Below are positions 48,280 through 61,392 of a DNA stretch of 64,000 nt, in pieces. This DNA is from Saccharina japonica (lineage: Eukaryota; Sar; Phaeophyceae; Laminariales; Laminariaceae), in the NCBI GenBank assembly GCA_008828725.1, contig MEHQ01000417.1, forward strand, positions 20,512 through 84,511. The letters are read 5' to 3'. Numbering within the stretch: position 1 is the first letter of the stretch; each line of letters opens with the position of its first letter. The notes under the pieces were generated by a model. It was not told where the DNA came from. It was given only the letters and a program-made list of their open reading frames with translations, and ran no database searches. The translations under genes were made by a program, and so were the position numbers.

Positions 48280-51130
48280 GTAGTTTGTCGTAGGGCTGTG
48301 AGTTATTACGTAATAGCGGCCAATATATGTCGCCGACTTAGTTATTAGTCGGAATTAGTTGGCTAGGCATTACAGTTAGTTGCGTTCGCCGAGTAGTTAT
48401 TATAGTTGGCTTAGTTGGCTAAAGGTATTATTATATAGTTAGTTGCGTTCGCCGACTAGTAAAATTAGTTGGCATTAAGTTGGTTAGGTAGTTTCAACAG
48501 TTAGTTGCGCTCGGTATCATTTTGCGCAGTGTTCTGCGTCTGTCTGTGTTTGTTGTATCTGGCTTTTGGCGCGTTTGAGGCCCGAAGCGCGTGTTTTTTT
48601 TATGACGAAACTACACATAAGTCAGTTATTATTTTATTATTTTGCCTTCCGACAATGTGCAGGGCATTATTCATTCAGAGTGAAAAAGCTGACCCAATTC
48701 GTCGTTATTAATAGTTGTCTTACTTACGTATTACACTTTCACCATTCAACACTTTTCCGGTGGGGAACATAGTAAACATATTGTAGTGCTCAGGATGCAT
48801 ATGCTAAGGTAGGGGTGCACCTGCATACAGGACATTTTCTGAGGCTCCTCACTTGAGGAGCTCTACACCAGTAGTAAGCCACCTGCCTTTGGAGGACAAT
48901 AAAAGTGCTGACCGATGAACAATCCCCACAGGACATAACTTTGGAAATATATACAACTACTATTATTATAAAATGATTTGCCTTCCGACAATGTGCAGGG
49001 CGTTATTCATTCAGAATGAAAAAGCTGCCACAATTCGTCGAATACCTACTTTTGTAGTACCAGGCCTTAATGGAATATTCCAAGCACGTCAGGTGTGTGT
49101 GGGGGGGGATACAGTGCAGGACACCTAATAAGAAACAGGGAAGTCTGGCCCAGGCTGGATTTCTTATTTGAGAGGGAGTGCTTGCTTTCTGCACAAATTT
49201 CAAGATGACGACTACGACTACTCCTGAATTTCTTATTTTCCTCTAAATCTCAGCCTGGATTTTCTTATTCGCCTGTTTCTTATTAGGTGTCCTGTACTGT
49301 ATGCAGAAGTCACCCAAAAGCATACTGCTGTGGAGGAAAACATAATTTTTCTCGTATACACCCGGCGAACAGTCCCATGGCCTGATGTGAGTATGCAGTC
49401 AAAAACTATTTGAACACTCAAGAAATAATGAAAAAGTCCGGCGGCTTTGGGTTATATCCCTTATAGGACTGGAGTCCCGTTTTGGGGACAAATTACTTAG
49501 AATTAGAGTGGTTTGTCCCCAAAACGGGACTGCAGTTCTATAAGGGTTAATGGGAGCTCTTCTATTACGGAGGGTCGTAGTAAATAGGACCAACTTTTGT
49601 TCGTAAAAATAGGTAAATATATAGGTTTTTGTGTTTACCGTAGGTCCTATTTACTAGTGTTTACTACATTAGCCCACCCCGTAATAGCACTGCAGTCCCG
49701 TTTCGGGGATAAACCACTCGAATTCTAAGTACTACGTTGCAGCCTACCACGCTTCTGCCCCCCCCCGTACAAAAAAGACGTGTGGTGTTTGTTACTACAG
49801 AACAATTTTTGCACAAATAGACTAGCAGCCGAACCACGTTTCTGCCGCCCTCCTGTACAAAGAAGACGTGTGGTGCTACGTACTATGAGGCAAATAAATC
49901 TTGCCGTTATTATGTGGATGCGACCCCGCGATGCAGATGTCCCTCGCAGCAATCCAGGTGACGATGTCCAGCGATCCCAGAAGCAATGTTCCAGCGGTAA
50001 TCTGTCCCCAAAACGCGACTCCAGTGGTATATATAATGAATGGTTAATAAAATGTTTCAGCGAAAAAGTGTTAGGTACCTCTATCATCGCAGATAGCGCG
50101 CGTCTCAGGACCAAATCATGGTGTGTAAACGCGGAGGGATAGATAACACGTGGGTTTTGATGGGTCCACATCTCGTGGGCTCTGAACTCTGAACCCCATA
50201 CCCCCCCCGCGTAACAATTAGTAGTACATGTTACGTAATAGTTTGTTGTTGTAAAGTGCATAGATACACATTGCTTGTATTGAATAGTATCCCCTATATA
50301 CACTCGTACCCCGAGTTTTATGTTGTAAAAATTACGTTTTTTTTATACTTTTCGCAATGCCGGGAGGTTTGACCCCCTCATTTTTAACTTGGCATTTTTT
50401 TTCGGCCGCGGGGCATTTACGAGGGATTTTTGGGCCACGGATTTTTGAGGCATACACTATACCTAGTATGGCGTACGTGTTGTACATATATTGGCTGATT
50501 GAGTGAAACTTCTTGCAACAAACACTCTCGCTATTACGAGGGACCGTATTAATCAGGACCCACCACCTAGACAAAAACCTATATATTACAACAGTATTTT
50601 TACTAAGCATGTTTGGTCCTGATTACCACGTATGGTATAATATATGATACGTCCCCCCAAAATAGATACAGATTTATTTACTACATAGAGCAGTCTCGTA
50701 AGCATTTTTGTTAATACTTCAAGATACGTTATACCTGGCATGATATATGTCCCCCCGTATACGCGTAATATATAGATATTTATGTCGCCCACGGAGAGAG
50801 TTTGACGTTGTTTTCGTGTCAGTTCTTGGAGCACTACGTATAAACTTCATTTCTTAATAATGTCTTTTTTTAGTTTTTTTATAAATAAAACAAATACGTA
50901 CTACGAGTACGTACGTATGTACGAAAAAAAACGAAAACAAATAAATTTGCACAAATTTGTCGTTGATGTATGATCCGTATGATCCGTATGAGCTTTGGGT
51001 TTTACACTCTCACCAATATGGAGACAATATATAAGTTGTTTATCATACGACTTAAACATATACTCGTATGATATCATGGTCCTCAAAACTAAAAACGAAC
51101 CTTGATACCTCACACTTTTTTTACATTGAT
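48280..51130. other. Intergenic stretch with repeats only
   Basis: 48.3-48.5 kb holds three units of a roughly 60-bp TTAGTTGCGTTCGCCGA repeat. 48.62 and 48.98 kb share CCTTCCGACAATGTGCAGGG. 49.1-49.3 kb is a TAATAAGAAA-ended MITE, and 49.45-50.66 kb carries MITE copies and a duplicated CGTGTGGTG unit. No gene seen. Confidence 0.6.
49455..49550. mobile_element. Snap-back MITE family 2 (about 97 bp)
   Basis: A near-perfect palindrome, CCCTTATAGGACTGGAGTCC...GGACTGCAGTTCTATAAGGG, with inner TTTTGGGGACAAA arms. Copies: 34309-34405, 45164-45261 and this one. A diverged relative with TTAACCCATTCA...TAAGGGGTTAAC occurs at 33168-33272 and 34936-35029. Confidence 0.8.
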
Positions 51131-51239
51131 TTGTACAACCGGAGTGCATGGGGGGGTTATACGTATACAAGCTTGATCTAATCGCTTGTCGGGGAGGTCG
51201 TTTTACTTGCCGAAGGGGACAGATATACCAGGCACAAAA

Positions 51240-51506
51240 CAGGCCATCAGAACTGGTCGCAAGCGGGCTAATCGCAGCAGCAGCAGCAGCAGCACAAATA
51301 TTTTGCCCTCTGCTACCTGGTACTCTGTGCACTAACCCCCACCCTGCACATTCCATCACCCCATCGCATCATCATCGACGCGACGAGGCTTTTGTGAGAG
51401 CTATCTTTGGCGTGCAGCTTGAGGAAAGAAAGCAAGACCTCAAGCCTACACAGCCAGGCAGCCAGTGCTTGCAAGAAGAAAAAGAGGGCGGTGTTCAGCT
51501 GCGGTG
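51240..51506 (+). CDS. Possible exon upstream of the GH81 gene
   Basis: An open stretch ending DEAFVRAIFGVQLEERKQDL...EEKEGGVQLR just before GTGAGT. It has exon-like composition but no recognised family and no clear acceptor. It could be the 3' border of a separate small gene or a 5' exon of the GH81 transcript. Confidence 0.25.
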
Positions 51507-51519
51507 AGTATATCCCAGG

Positions 51520-52740
51520 TGTACTTACTTGTTGTTGGCTGTACGCAGCCTGCTCGACGAAATATATACCCGTGTTATTTCCTTCCGTGTCTTGTGTGTG
51601 CGTGCTTGCTTGCCAGCACTGCTTGGGGTATCATCTGTGCAGCACCGTCGTACTGTCTCTTAGCTCGTCTCAAAGCTCCATCTGTCAACTGCCGACGATG
51701 CTGTGCTCGTTGACTACGCGCTAGCCCACTCTCGACGAAATGCCGCTCGTTGTTTCGGCGTCGCGCGTGTTTGCTTGTGCCTGCTGTACGACGTATTTAT
51801 AGAGAGAAACACTCCATCCATTATTACTCGTTGTTTCGGGTTTGTTTGGTCGTCGTACTGCTATCTCGCTTCGCCTCGAAGCTCTATCTAACGCTACTAT
51901 GCCACCGTGCTCATCGTGGCTGCACCTATGCCGGCTGTGGTGTGCTGTTGTAGTGTCGTCACAAGGTTATTGTGCGGTGACTATAGTCCGCTCGACCAAA
52001 CTCAGCAGCAGCAGTACAGTTCTGTAGGTAAGTGCCGTCCGTTCTTCTTTGTGTGCCTGATTGTGTATGTATGTGCTGCGTGTGCGTATATCATACGGAG
52101 GATACTCGTCGTACACTGGATGAACTCGTCGTACTCTTGTCCCTCATCGCCTCAACGCTCCGCGTACCCACGGCCGACGCTATGGTACATGGTGGCTGTG
52201 TGCTTGCGCTGCAGTGCCGTGTGCCAATAGTGTTGTGCTCGTTGGCAACAGTCTGCTCGACGAAACACCGTGCGTTCTGGTATTTTTTTTGTGTGGTGTG
52301 CAAGTGGTGTGCATCATATATGCTTGTTATGGTATACGAAGGGCACTGCTCTGTATCGTACAAACTACTGTACGAGTACAGTACGAGTAGTACATTGAAC
52401 TCGTCGCACGCATCGTCCCTGATCGTCTCAACGCTGCTCCATCCACTCCTACTACTCCTATACCGACGCATCCCCAGTGACTACGAGTACGTGGTGTCTG
52501 CATGTGGGTGCTTCATGGTATGCGTATGATATACAGGTGGCACTACTCGTACTGTACAGCAGCACTGAACTGCAAAGCTGTAACAACTCTGTAGAGTACT
52601 ACTGCTGTGTACTTCGCTCGTCGTTTGTGTCGTCCCTGATCGTCTCAACACTGCTTACAAAGTACTACTACTGTGTTCCACTCCTCTACTCCTACATCGC
52701 CTACCAACGCTTCCCACCATATCCCCCTTCCTTTTGCCCA
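51520..52740. repeat. Diverged tandem repeats upstream of the GH81 gene
   Basis: Units of roughly 250-330 bp share TCGTCTCAA, a GCTCGTCGACGAAAT-like motif and TGTGCTCGTT. Several short open frames across it are not gene-like. The GH81 promoter would have to lie here or just downstream. Confidence 0.55.
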
Positions 52741-52873
52741 CCACCACCACCACCGCCACCACTACCACCACAGGCACCAACCCTCCACGACACACGGAGC
52801 ATATAGGGCGTATCCACATCAACCCATCGGGCGACCATAGACACAACGCGGGCTTCCTTCGGTGGCTCTGGCC

Positions 52874-53104
52874 ATGGCGGGCAAGCTCGGCATCGGCCTC
52901 CTCCTCCTGTTGGCTGCCAACAATGTCCCCACCACCTCTGGCACCTGGAGCAAGATTGCTCCCAGGGCCGGATCGCTGCCAGACGGGGAGCCTCCATCCT
53001 CTTTCGAGCGGAGAGATAACACCATAGACCCCGTGGGGGTTTCGAGCGAGCTGGATGCCCGCCCCGCGCTGCTTCACACCAACAAGTTCTACTCAAACTT
53101 CGTG
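52874..53104 (+). CDS. GH81 endo-1,3-beta-glucanase, exon 1 with signal peptide
   Basis: The ATG at 52874 opens a typical secretory signal (MAGK, then LGIGLLLLLAA, small residues by about position 23). The exon ends in phase 0 with LHTNKFYSNFV before GTAAGC. TNKFYxNF is the hallmark N-terminal motif of glycoside hydrolase family 81, near the start of its beta-sandwich domain. GH81 enzymes cut internal beta-1,3 linkages; laminarin or wall callose would be the natural substrates, and secretion or vacuolar targeting is inferred from the signal. A GTG four codons upstream is not needed as a start. An upstream non-coding exon is possible. Confidence 0.82.
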
Positions 53105-54989
53105 GTAAGCGAATGTATTTCGTACAACAGTACGAGTATAGCAGTACCTGTGTGTATGCGTACGTACAGCAGTAGTCGGTTGTACTTGCTGCAGATTGAT
53201 TATATATGTCTACTGTACCAATTTGTCCCGAAATATAAGAAACTTTTGTACATCAACATTCAGTAAAAAAGATAATTATATTTCGATACAGATTCGTATT
53301 TTGTTCGGCGGACAGCAACTGCTGCTACGTACTGCCGCCCGTGGCACTCAGATACAACGTCGCACTACGACGTATATATGTTCGGTAATTTAAGGACCAT
53401 TTTATTTCCATGTTAACAACCAAGCGGTCCTTATGATTTCGGACAAAACTGATGATGTACGTATAATATGACGAGCATTTGTTTTGCTCATTTTGATGTG
53501 TGCTTGCTCATCATCATCGCTTCTCGAATCGATGAGTAAAAACCTCTTGGCAGCATTTTCGCATTTGCAGCGTCGACTTTCCTACATCATTGACCACTAC
53601 CTGGTACCATAAACGTTACGGGCATGTCATTGCATTGCGGGCATGCGCGGAGCCGGCGGCGGGCGTTGGCGACTGCTGCGGCGAAGCCCCCTTGTTGTGT
53701 GATTGGTATGATGGTATCTTCGAGACAGGAAAAATATAGCCCCCTTGTTGTATGATTGGTATGATGGTATCTTCAAGACAGGAAAAAAGATACACCAGCG
53801 GTACTGGCATCATAACGAAGATATCATACGTACGAAGATACAGAATCTAAAATCTGAAAGCGGCGGGTAAACAATTTCCTCTGCACGTATAATATATACG
53901 TACGTGTAGGGCTGCCTACTATCACTGCGGTTGTCCATAAACTACTCGTACTACACTACGTACTGCTGTATTAATATCCACGTATGATACACATGGAATG
54001 ACACGCTGCTGGTACAGTATATAGTGGTCCCTCTATAGGCCAGCTGAGCAGTGCCGGTTGTCGCTAGAGTGCCGGTATTGATGTATCTTTAACTACTGGT
54101 ACGTACCTGGTACCGTATATCCTGGCGACGAACTACCTGGTATATATATTTTTTGCGTGTTTTGCCCGCTGCTCTTGCGGCTGTGGCTACGGTACACTCC
54201 CGGTATGCGACAGACCCTTGGCACCCTGTGACTTGAGCATGGACATACAAAAGGCGGGTAGAGTCTACACACGTACGTAGTACTATTATAATAGTCTACC
54301 ATAGTGTACTCTGTAACCACCGCACGAAATATATGCGTATTATAGAATATGTAGGTTTGGGTTTATCGCAGAGGTCCTACCAGGTATTTACTATGCTCCC
54401 CCGTACTACGTAGCAAAATGCCATACGTATGATACGCAGAAAACTTAGATACAATATCATGCAGCGTACCCTGGTAATAAATAATAACCGTAAGATACGA
54501 ACAAGATTTATGCGGGATACCAGCGCCAACGCGAGAGAGTAAATAAAGATACCACCTGTGGTGGAAATTTTGTTGTTCGTGTATTGCCCACTGCTTGCTG
54601 TTGCTTTTCTGCCGCTGTGCTGATGTATGTGCCCCTGGTATGCGGCGGCAGACCCTTACGTAGCGCCCTGGCCTGAATACAGACACGCCCAAAAGGCAAG
54701 AACACTACAGTATAGGAACACATAGATAGCCATAAGAACCCACCAAAACTCGTGTATCCCCCAATGTCTACACACCATAGACGGGTGGCGCGAGGTAAAG
54801 CCGGTTTCGGCATAGTCGTAAATAGTCATTCGGGCATCATCACCACCACTACCGAAGCGTATTATATTTATAATAAGGATGTGCGTAGATTTTGTGCGGG
54901 GTAGCGCAGTTCAGATCAACTAGGGTAACCGTCATAGGGCAAAACTCGTACATACACTAGCGCGAGGGCAATACAGATATCTGGTGGCT

Positions 54990-55135
54990 CCTGCTGGCGT
55001 TGTTGTTGCTTTTGTTGTTTTGTTGTTGTTGCTGTTGTTGTTTTGGTGGTGGTGGTGGTGTTGTTTTGGTGGTGGTGGTGGTGGTGGTGGTGGCGTTATC
55101 GTTGGCGTTGTCGTTGATGGTGGTGTTGCTGTTAT
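54990..55135. repeat. GTT/GGT trinucleotide tract
   Basis: TTGTTGTTG grading into GGTGGTGGT within GH81 intron 1. No gene. Confidence 0.85.
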
Positions 55136-55319
55136 GCGGCGCCGACGTACCGGGTACGAAAACACAACAAAACAAGCCAACCAAGAAATACCAGGTACCA
55201 CTACTGTAGCACGGTGTGTGACATGATGACATGATATGTACAGTCAAAACAAATGTGTATTTTCTAGTGGTTGCTGGTGGGGTGGCATCTTTTTTGCGTG
55301 GTCGCCGCTGTCGTTGTTG

Positions 55320-56210
55320 TTTTCGTTTTCGTTATCGTTATCGTTATCGTTATATCGACATTGTTATCGTTATCGTTATCGTTATCGTTAATGCTACGTA
55401 TCGGTATTGTTATCGTTAATGTTATCGGTATCGTGTCATCATTTCTCTCCTTGCCATCCGACAATGTGTAGCATGAGCTTCAACGTTGGTCACTCAAAAA
55501 GCACTCCGAAAGAAGAAAACCACGGGAGAAAAATGAACTCTATGCACAAACTATAACTCCTTTCTGTACCTATTTCCGACTTTAGCTCTGTCTACTCAAT
55601 TTGCTGCCCTCATTATCGTTATCGTTATCGTCATCGTCATCGTTATCAAGATCGTTATCGAAATCGTCATCGTCGTCGTAATCGTCATCATCATCATCAT
55701 CATTGTTTTCGTTATCGTTGTCGTCCTTGCTAGTGTGATGTGTCATTGTCGTTATCGTCATGGTTATCGCTATCTATTCAACGTCGGTTAAGTTATACCT
55801 AGCGAACGTACGTGGAATCAGTACGTACAGTACCACGTACCCGGTATGTATCATTTTTAGCGATACAAAACACCGCTCTCGCGCTGCCTTTGTTGACTCG
55901 CTCATGCAGCATCGTCTTTGTTATCGCTATCGTGATCATCCTCGTTATCGTTTCGTTATCGTTCTTGCTATCGTTATCGTTATCGTTATCTTTATCTTTA
56001 TCGTTATCGTTATCGTTATCTTTATCTTTATCGTTATCGTTATCGTTATCGTTATCGTTATATCGTTATCTTTATCTTCATCGTTCTCGCTATCGTTATC
56101 GTAATAGTTATATTTATAGTTATCGCTATCGCTATCGATATCGTTATCGCTATCGCTATCGCTATCGTCATCGCTATCGCTATCGTTATCATTTTCGTCT
56201 CGTCTTCGTC
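55320..56210. repeat. ATCGTT hexanucleotide tracts
   Basis: Long imperfect runs of TTATCG at 55.32-55.44, 55.61-55.77 and 55.92-56.20 kb. The same tract appears at 59580-59920 and 61257-61365. A shared non-repeat module with AAGCACTCCGAAAGAAGAAAA precedes the tract at both 55.5 and 59.46 kb, so module and tract seem to spread together. Confidence 0.85.
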
Positions 56211-57287
56211 ATTATTAGTATTCTTGCCATCCGACGATGTGCAGCATGAGCTTCACCGCTGATCAATTTTACAAGAATGTGTGAGACACAAAGCATCCCC
56301 TTGCAGTTCTGTTTATTAAGCACGTCCTCGGCATTACTCACTTTCACGTCGAATCAAGCGTAGGAAAGCAGCTTTATTATTGGGCTTTAGCCAAAATCAG
56401 GTACACCTGGTCACTTTGGTGCCAAAAACAGGTACTACACTAAAATCAAGTACAAATCACACGCTGGGACACCTCTCATTGGCCAGCCTCACATCGTACC
56501 TGATTTTGGCATGAAATGGTCAGGTACACCTGGGTTTGTCTACTTTGTTTAGCTTTCAACTGATTTTGGCGATTTTTGAGCCAATCAGAGGCCATACGTA
56601 CACTGTCTCCTATACGCCCGACACGAAGACATCACCACACTACGTACATACGACCCGCCACAACGACTACATAACGTATCATACGCGCGCATACAGCACA
56701 ATGGACCTGTTGTAATATACCAGGTATTACGTACTGCTGCTTGGTGACACGGTACGGAAAGCGAGCAGTTCAGTCTCAAATTAACTCGATGTTTTGTTCG
56801 TATGCTATCAATGTGGCTACGAATATATACATACGTGTAATACCTGGTACAAGAATACGGAAATACACGTCGTAGGATTGAGTGTGATCACGAAATCAAT
56901 GAAAGCATACGAACAGATATTAATACCCGTACTGAAAATACTATACAACATTTATCAAGAGTTTGGAGGACACACACATTCGCTTATCATTCTGCTGTTC
57001 AGGCGCAAATTCAAAAGTATGTTTGATTATTTCTCACAGCCAAAAAGTCCTGAAAAACACCGTTCGTGGCGTGCGTTTTTTACTTGGTTTCAGTATATAA
57101 CTGATTTAGGCTCAAATGGACCAGCTATACCTGAGTTTGGCAGTTGCCCTTTATTATTCCTTGAGCCGTGATGACATCTGTCACGGAAGGGCAACATTGC
57201 CCTTCCATTCTTAAAATGATCCCGAATACGACTGTCATTCAAGAAATACGCAAACGGACCAATTACCTTTCTTGAGGTAATTACCGG

Positions 57288-58345
57288 CCTTCCAAGCCCA
57301 TACTATCACACTAGCCCACCCTGATGAGCCGTATATGCTGAAATACTGAAATTTCGGGGAAATCCCAGTTCCACGAACTACAAGTAACCCCAGTTCCACG
57401 AACTACGAGTACCGTAGAACATGAGTCGAAGATGCGGCTCCTCAAAACCCACTCCCACACTTTTGAGGTGCTAGACTGTGAAGCCGGAAAAGACGCTAAG
57501 AACGGCAATTTAACGAAAACGCAGGCGCTGTGATGGAATACAACGTCAAAAACCTCCCGCGAGTCGCCAGCAAGGCGAGGGGGGGGGCGAGATGAGAAGG
57601 CAACAACTAACACCGAACAGGAAATGTGCACTACCGTCAGCCCCGCGAGGGAGCGCGAGTGCTTTGCTGAAAAACACAGAAGAAAGAGAAAACAGAACAA
57701 CAATACAGTCCTGTTCCACAGTATGAGTAGCCATATTACCCTGACCGCCCCCCCCCCCCGGCTCTGTCGGAAGAGGGCATCGGCAGGACGAAAAAAACAA
57801 GCAAACATCAAACCCAATACCGAACGCACACCGAAAGTGCAATAGATATCTAAGATAAGGCCTCGGAGAAAACCTTCCCAGTCCCGAAAACCAAAGGAAC
57901 GGGAAGGTATCGAGTACTGTGGAGTGGTGGAAATCAGCTAACCACGGCCGAGCATCGAGATTAATCTACGTTACGTTGGGTACCTCGAGGGAGCGCGTTC
58001 TGCATGGGCACTGGGAGTCACCAAGAACCACGTACGACCCCCGCTGAAGCCGCTGCAGCGCGCCGGAGGGAGAAGAAGTTTGATTGGCCCCGGGTCGTCC
58101 GATGTTTGGACGGTCCGGGGCCAATCAGACTTCCTCTCCCTCCGCCGCGCTGCACGACTTCAATGGGGGTCGTACGTGGTTCTTGGTGGCTTCATGTCCC
58201 CATGGAAAACGCGTTCCCTCGAGGGATCCAACGTAACGTAGATTAATCTCGAGGCTCGGCCGTGGTTAGCTGACTTCTACCCCGCCACAACACTCGATAG
58301 CTTCCCGTTTCTATGGGTTTTGGGACTGGGAGGGTTTTCTTTTAA
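57288..58345. mobile_element. Foldback element, tandem unit 1
   Basis: A unit that starts CTTCCAAGCCCATACTATCA and whose second half is a long hairpin with about 240-bp arms centred near 58.1 kb. Arm motifs are GAGATTAATCTACGTTACGT, TCGTACGTGGTTCTTGGTG and GATTGGCCCCGGGTCGTCCG. No convincing transposase frame is present. It lies in GH81 intron 1. Confidence 0.75.
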
Positions 58346-59395
58346 AGGCATTCCAAGCCCATACTATCACACTAGCCCACCGTGATGAGCCATATATGTT
58401 GAAACATGGGGAATTCGGGGAAACCCCAGTTCCACGAACTAGAACATGAGTAGAAGATGCGGCTCCTCAAAACCCACTCCCACACCTTCGAGGTGTTAGG
58501 CTATGAAGCTGAGAAATACGCTAAGAAAGGTAATTCAACTAAAATGCAGGCGCTGTGATCGAAGCCAACGTCAAAACCCCCCCGCGGGTCGCCAGCAAGG
58601 CAAGGGGGGGTCGAGATGAGAAGGCAACAACTAACACCGGACGGGAAATGGGCACCACCGACAGCCCCGCGAGGGAGCGCCAGTGCTTTGCTGAAAAATA
58701 CAGAACGAAAAAGAACACAAAAGAAAACAAAATAACAATACAATCCTGTTCCACAGTTTGAGTAGCCATATTACCCTGACCGCCCCCCCCGGCTCTGTCG
58801 GAAGAGGGCATCAGCAGGACGAAAACATTTGAAGCGAATATCAAACCCAATACCGAACGCACACCGAAAGTGCAACAGATACCTAAGATAAGGCCTTGGA
58901 AAAAACCCTCCCAGTCCCGAAAACCAAATAAACGGGAAGCTACCGAGTACTGTGGCGTGGTGGAAGCTAGCTAACCACGGCCGAGCCTCGAGATTAATCT
59001 ACGTTATGTTGGATCCCTCGAGGGAGCGCGCTCTCCATGGGCACTGGAAGTCACCAAAAACCACGTACGACCCCCGCTAAAGTAGTGCAGCGCGCCGGAG
59101 AGAGAGGAAGTTTGATTGGCCCCGGGTCGTCCGATTTTTGGACGACCGGAGGCCAATCAAACTTCCTCTCCCTCCGCCGCGCTGCACGACTTCAACAGGG
59201 GTCGTACGTGGTTTTTGGTGGCTTCATGTCCCCATGGAAAGCGCGCTTCCTCGAGGGATCCAACGTAACGTAGATTAATCTCGAGGCTCGGTCGTGGTTA
59301 GGTGACTTCTACCCCGCCACAACACTCGATAGCTTCCCGTTTCTATGGGTTTTGGGGCCGGGAGGGTTTTCTTTTAAGGCCTTATCTTAGGTATT
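58346..59395. mobile_element. Foldback element, tandem unit 2
   Basis: A diverged direct repeat of 57288-58345 with the same hairpin, centred near 59.14 kb. The hairpin stem ends at TAAGATAAGGCCTTGG (58.88 kb) and AAGGCCTTATCTTAGG (59.38 kb). Differences between the units are spread evenly, so the duplication is not recent. Confidence 0.75.
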
Positions 59396-61392
59396 TCTTG
59401 CGCTTTCGGTGTGGGTTCGGTATTTTGGGTTTGATGTTTGCCTCAACCTTGACCACTCATAAGCACTCCGAAAGAAGAAAACGACGGACACAAAAGGAGC
59501 TATTAATAGCCCTACGCACAAAGTCTAACTTATTTCCGTACCTACTTCTGCCGACTTGCGCTCTGTCAACTCCATTTACTGTCCTCATCATCGTTGTCGT
59601 TGTCGTTTTCGTTATTGTCCTCGTTGTCGTTATCGTTATCGTTATCGTTATCGTTATCGTCATCGTTATCGTCATCGTTATCGTCATCATTGTCGTTATC
59701 GTTATCATTATTGTTATCGATATCGATACCGCTATCGTTATTTTTATCGATACCGATATCGTTATCGTTATCGTGATCGTATCATTCTCGTTATCTTTAT
59801 CATCCTCGTTATCGTCATCGTTATTTTTTTATCGTTTTGATATTATCGTCATCGTTATTTTTTATCGTTTTGATACTATCGCCATCGTTATTTTTATCGT
59901 TATAGTATCTATTGAAAACGTCGGTTACGTTACATCTAGAAAATGTACCCGGTCCGAAGCGGGGCTTCGCCCCGGTGGGCTGATGCCCGCCTCTGCCCCG
60001 CGCATGCCCGTAGTTGTCGAGGATGTACATAGATAGATCGAGGCCGACAAATCCGCCGTGGCTCGGCGCATGCCCGTATCATAGTCGTTGAAGATGTAGG
60101 TAATCGAGGCCGAAAAATTGACAGTACTGCCAAGAAGTGTTCTTTGTTTGCTTGGGACAGAAAGACAGGTTGAATTCAAACAATTATCAAATACATTTTA
60201 CATCACCCCCACACCCTACAGGGCTCGCACTACTGCTCGAAGTATGTATATACTAGGGAAATGGTCATTTGGGGGTATACCCCTTGTTTTTCCGGCCATT
60301 TGGGGGGTATATATAGGCAAAACGCGCCCGCGAAAGGTGCTCCCGTGGGCCCAAACAGGCCTCAAACGCAACTCCGAAGCCCTGCCGAGATGCCCGAAGC
60401 CCATGCCAAGCACGCACACAACTTTTGTTTTTTTGTTTCGGGCACAATATTGGGCCTAACGAGACAGCGGCGCATGAGGGGTCAAACGAACCCCCCCCTT
60501 TGACCACATCTTGGGGGGGGGATAACCCCACGTATCTACTAAATTTATCTACTCCCCCCAATCGACCACTTTTTTCACCCCGTTTGACCGAAACTGTACC
60601 CCCTTTTGACCACCTGTGACAGCCTCAAATACGACTACAGTGTACGTATCCACGTCACCGCCCAACAGCCCGAATAGACCACGGGGCGGAACATCCAGAA
60701 CTTACGAGTAGTCGCGATCGTTTGTCTCCCAAGAAATCTCGGCACAACTATACAAATCAAATCATTATAGACGATATGAAGATATCGGCTCTTCTGAGAA
60801 AACATGACGGTGATGGGAGAATCAGAACACATGCGTGTATGCTCGGCGTATGGGTCGTGGGTTGCTGTGTCCTTGGTGCTTGGTGCTTGGTTGCTGGGTG
60901 ATCCTGGTGATCCGTACTCAAACACACCAGCCTGCCGTGGGGGATGGATACGATGGGGGACAGGAGGAAAGCACCTCTCAAAGAAGACTAACGACCGTTC
61001 GTTGCGCCTGATGTTGCTCGTGTCCCAAAACCCCCTCCCGCCCGACAACCCAACACCGAGCATCCATGACCCACACCACCCAGCACCGAACTGTGGTACG
61101 CACGCCGGTTTCTATGAGCTCGTAATCCAAGTAGATACATGGGAATTGCAGCTCTCTGAGACGTTCAGAGATTTTTTCTATATATTTTCTATATCATTTT
61201 TGTCGCGATACAAAATAACGCTCTCGTGCTACCTTTGCTCCCTCGCTCATGCGTCATCGTTATCGTTATCGTTATCGTTTATCGTTACCGATATCGTTAT
61301 CGGTATCGTTTATCGTTACCGTTATCGATATCGATATCGTTTATCGTTACCGATATCGTTATCGCTCGTGCGTGCATGGCGCTGTGTGTCAG

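Larger units (their letters stand above)
53105..61392 (+). other. GH81 intron 1 (8.3 kb, repeat-filled)
   Basis: Runs from GTAAGC to TGTGTCAG. 53.1-54.9 kb is AT-rich with a duplicated CCCCCTTGTTGTATGATTGGTATGATGG-type unit near 53.69-53.77 kb. 55.0-56.2 kb holds GGT and ATCGTT tracts, 57.3-59.4 kb two foldback units and 59.58-59.92 kb another ATCGTT tract. 60.0-61.2 kb shows no gene. Polypyrimidine ATCGTT repeats also occur just before the acceptor (61.25-61.36 kb). Confidence 0.7.

Noticed and set aside
56794-57171. 125-codon plus-strand frame
   Set aside because: AT-rich intron composition, no splice support, and its end repeats the CAGGTACACCTG/GATTTTGGC motifs of the surrounding non-coding DNA.
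57311-57829. 172-codon minus-strand frame in the foldback unit
   Set aside because: In the tandem partner (58539-58862) the equivalent frame is broken and shifted, so it is not maintained as protein.
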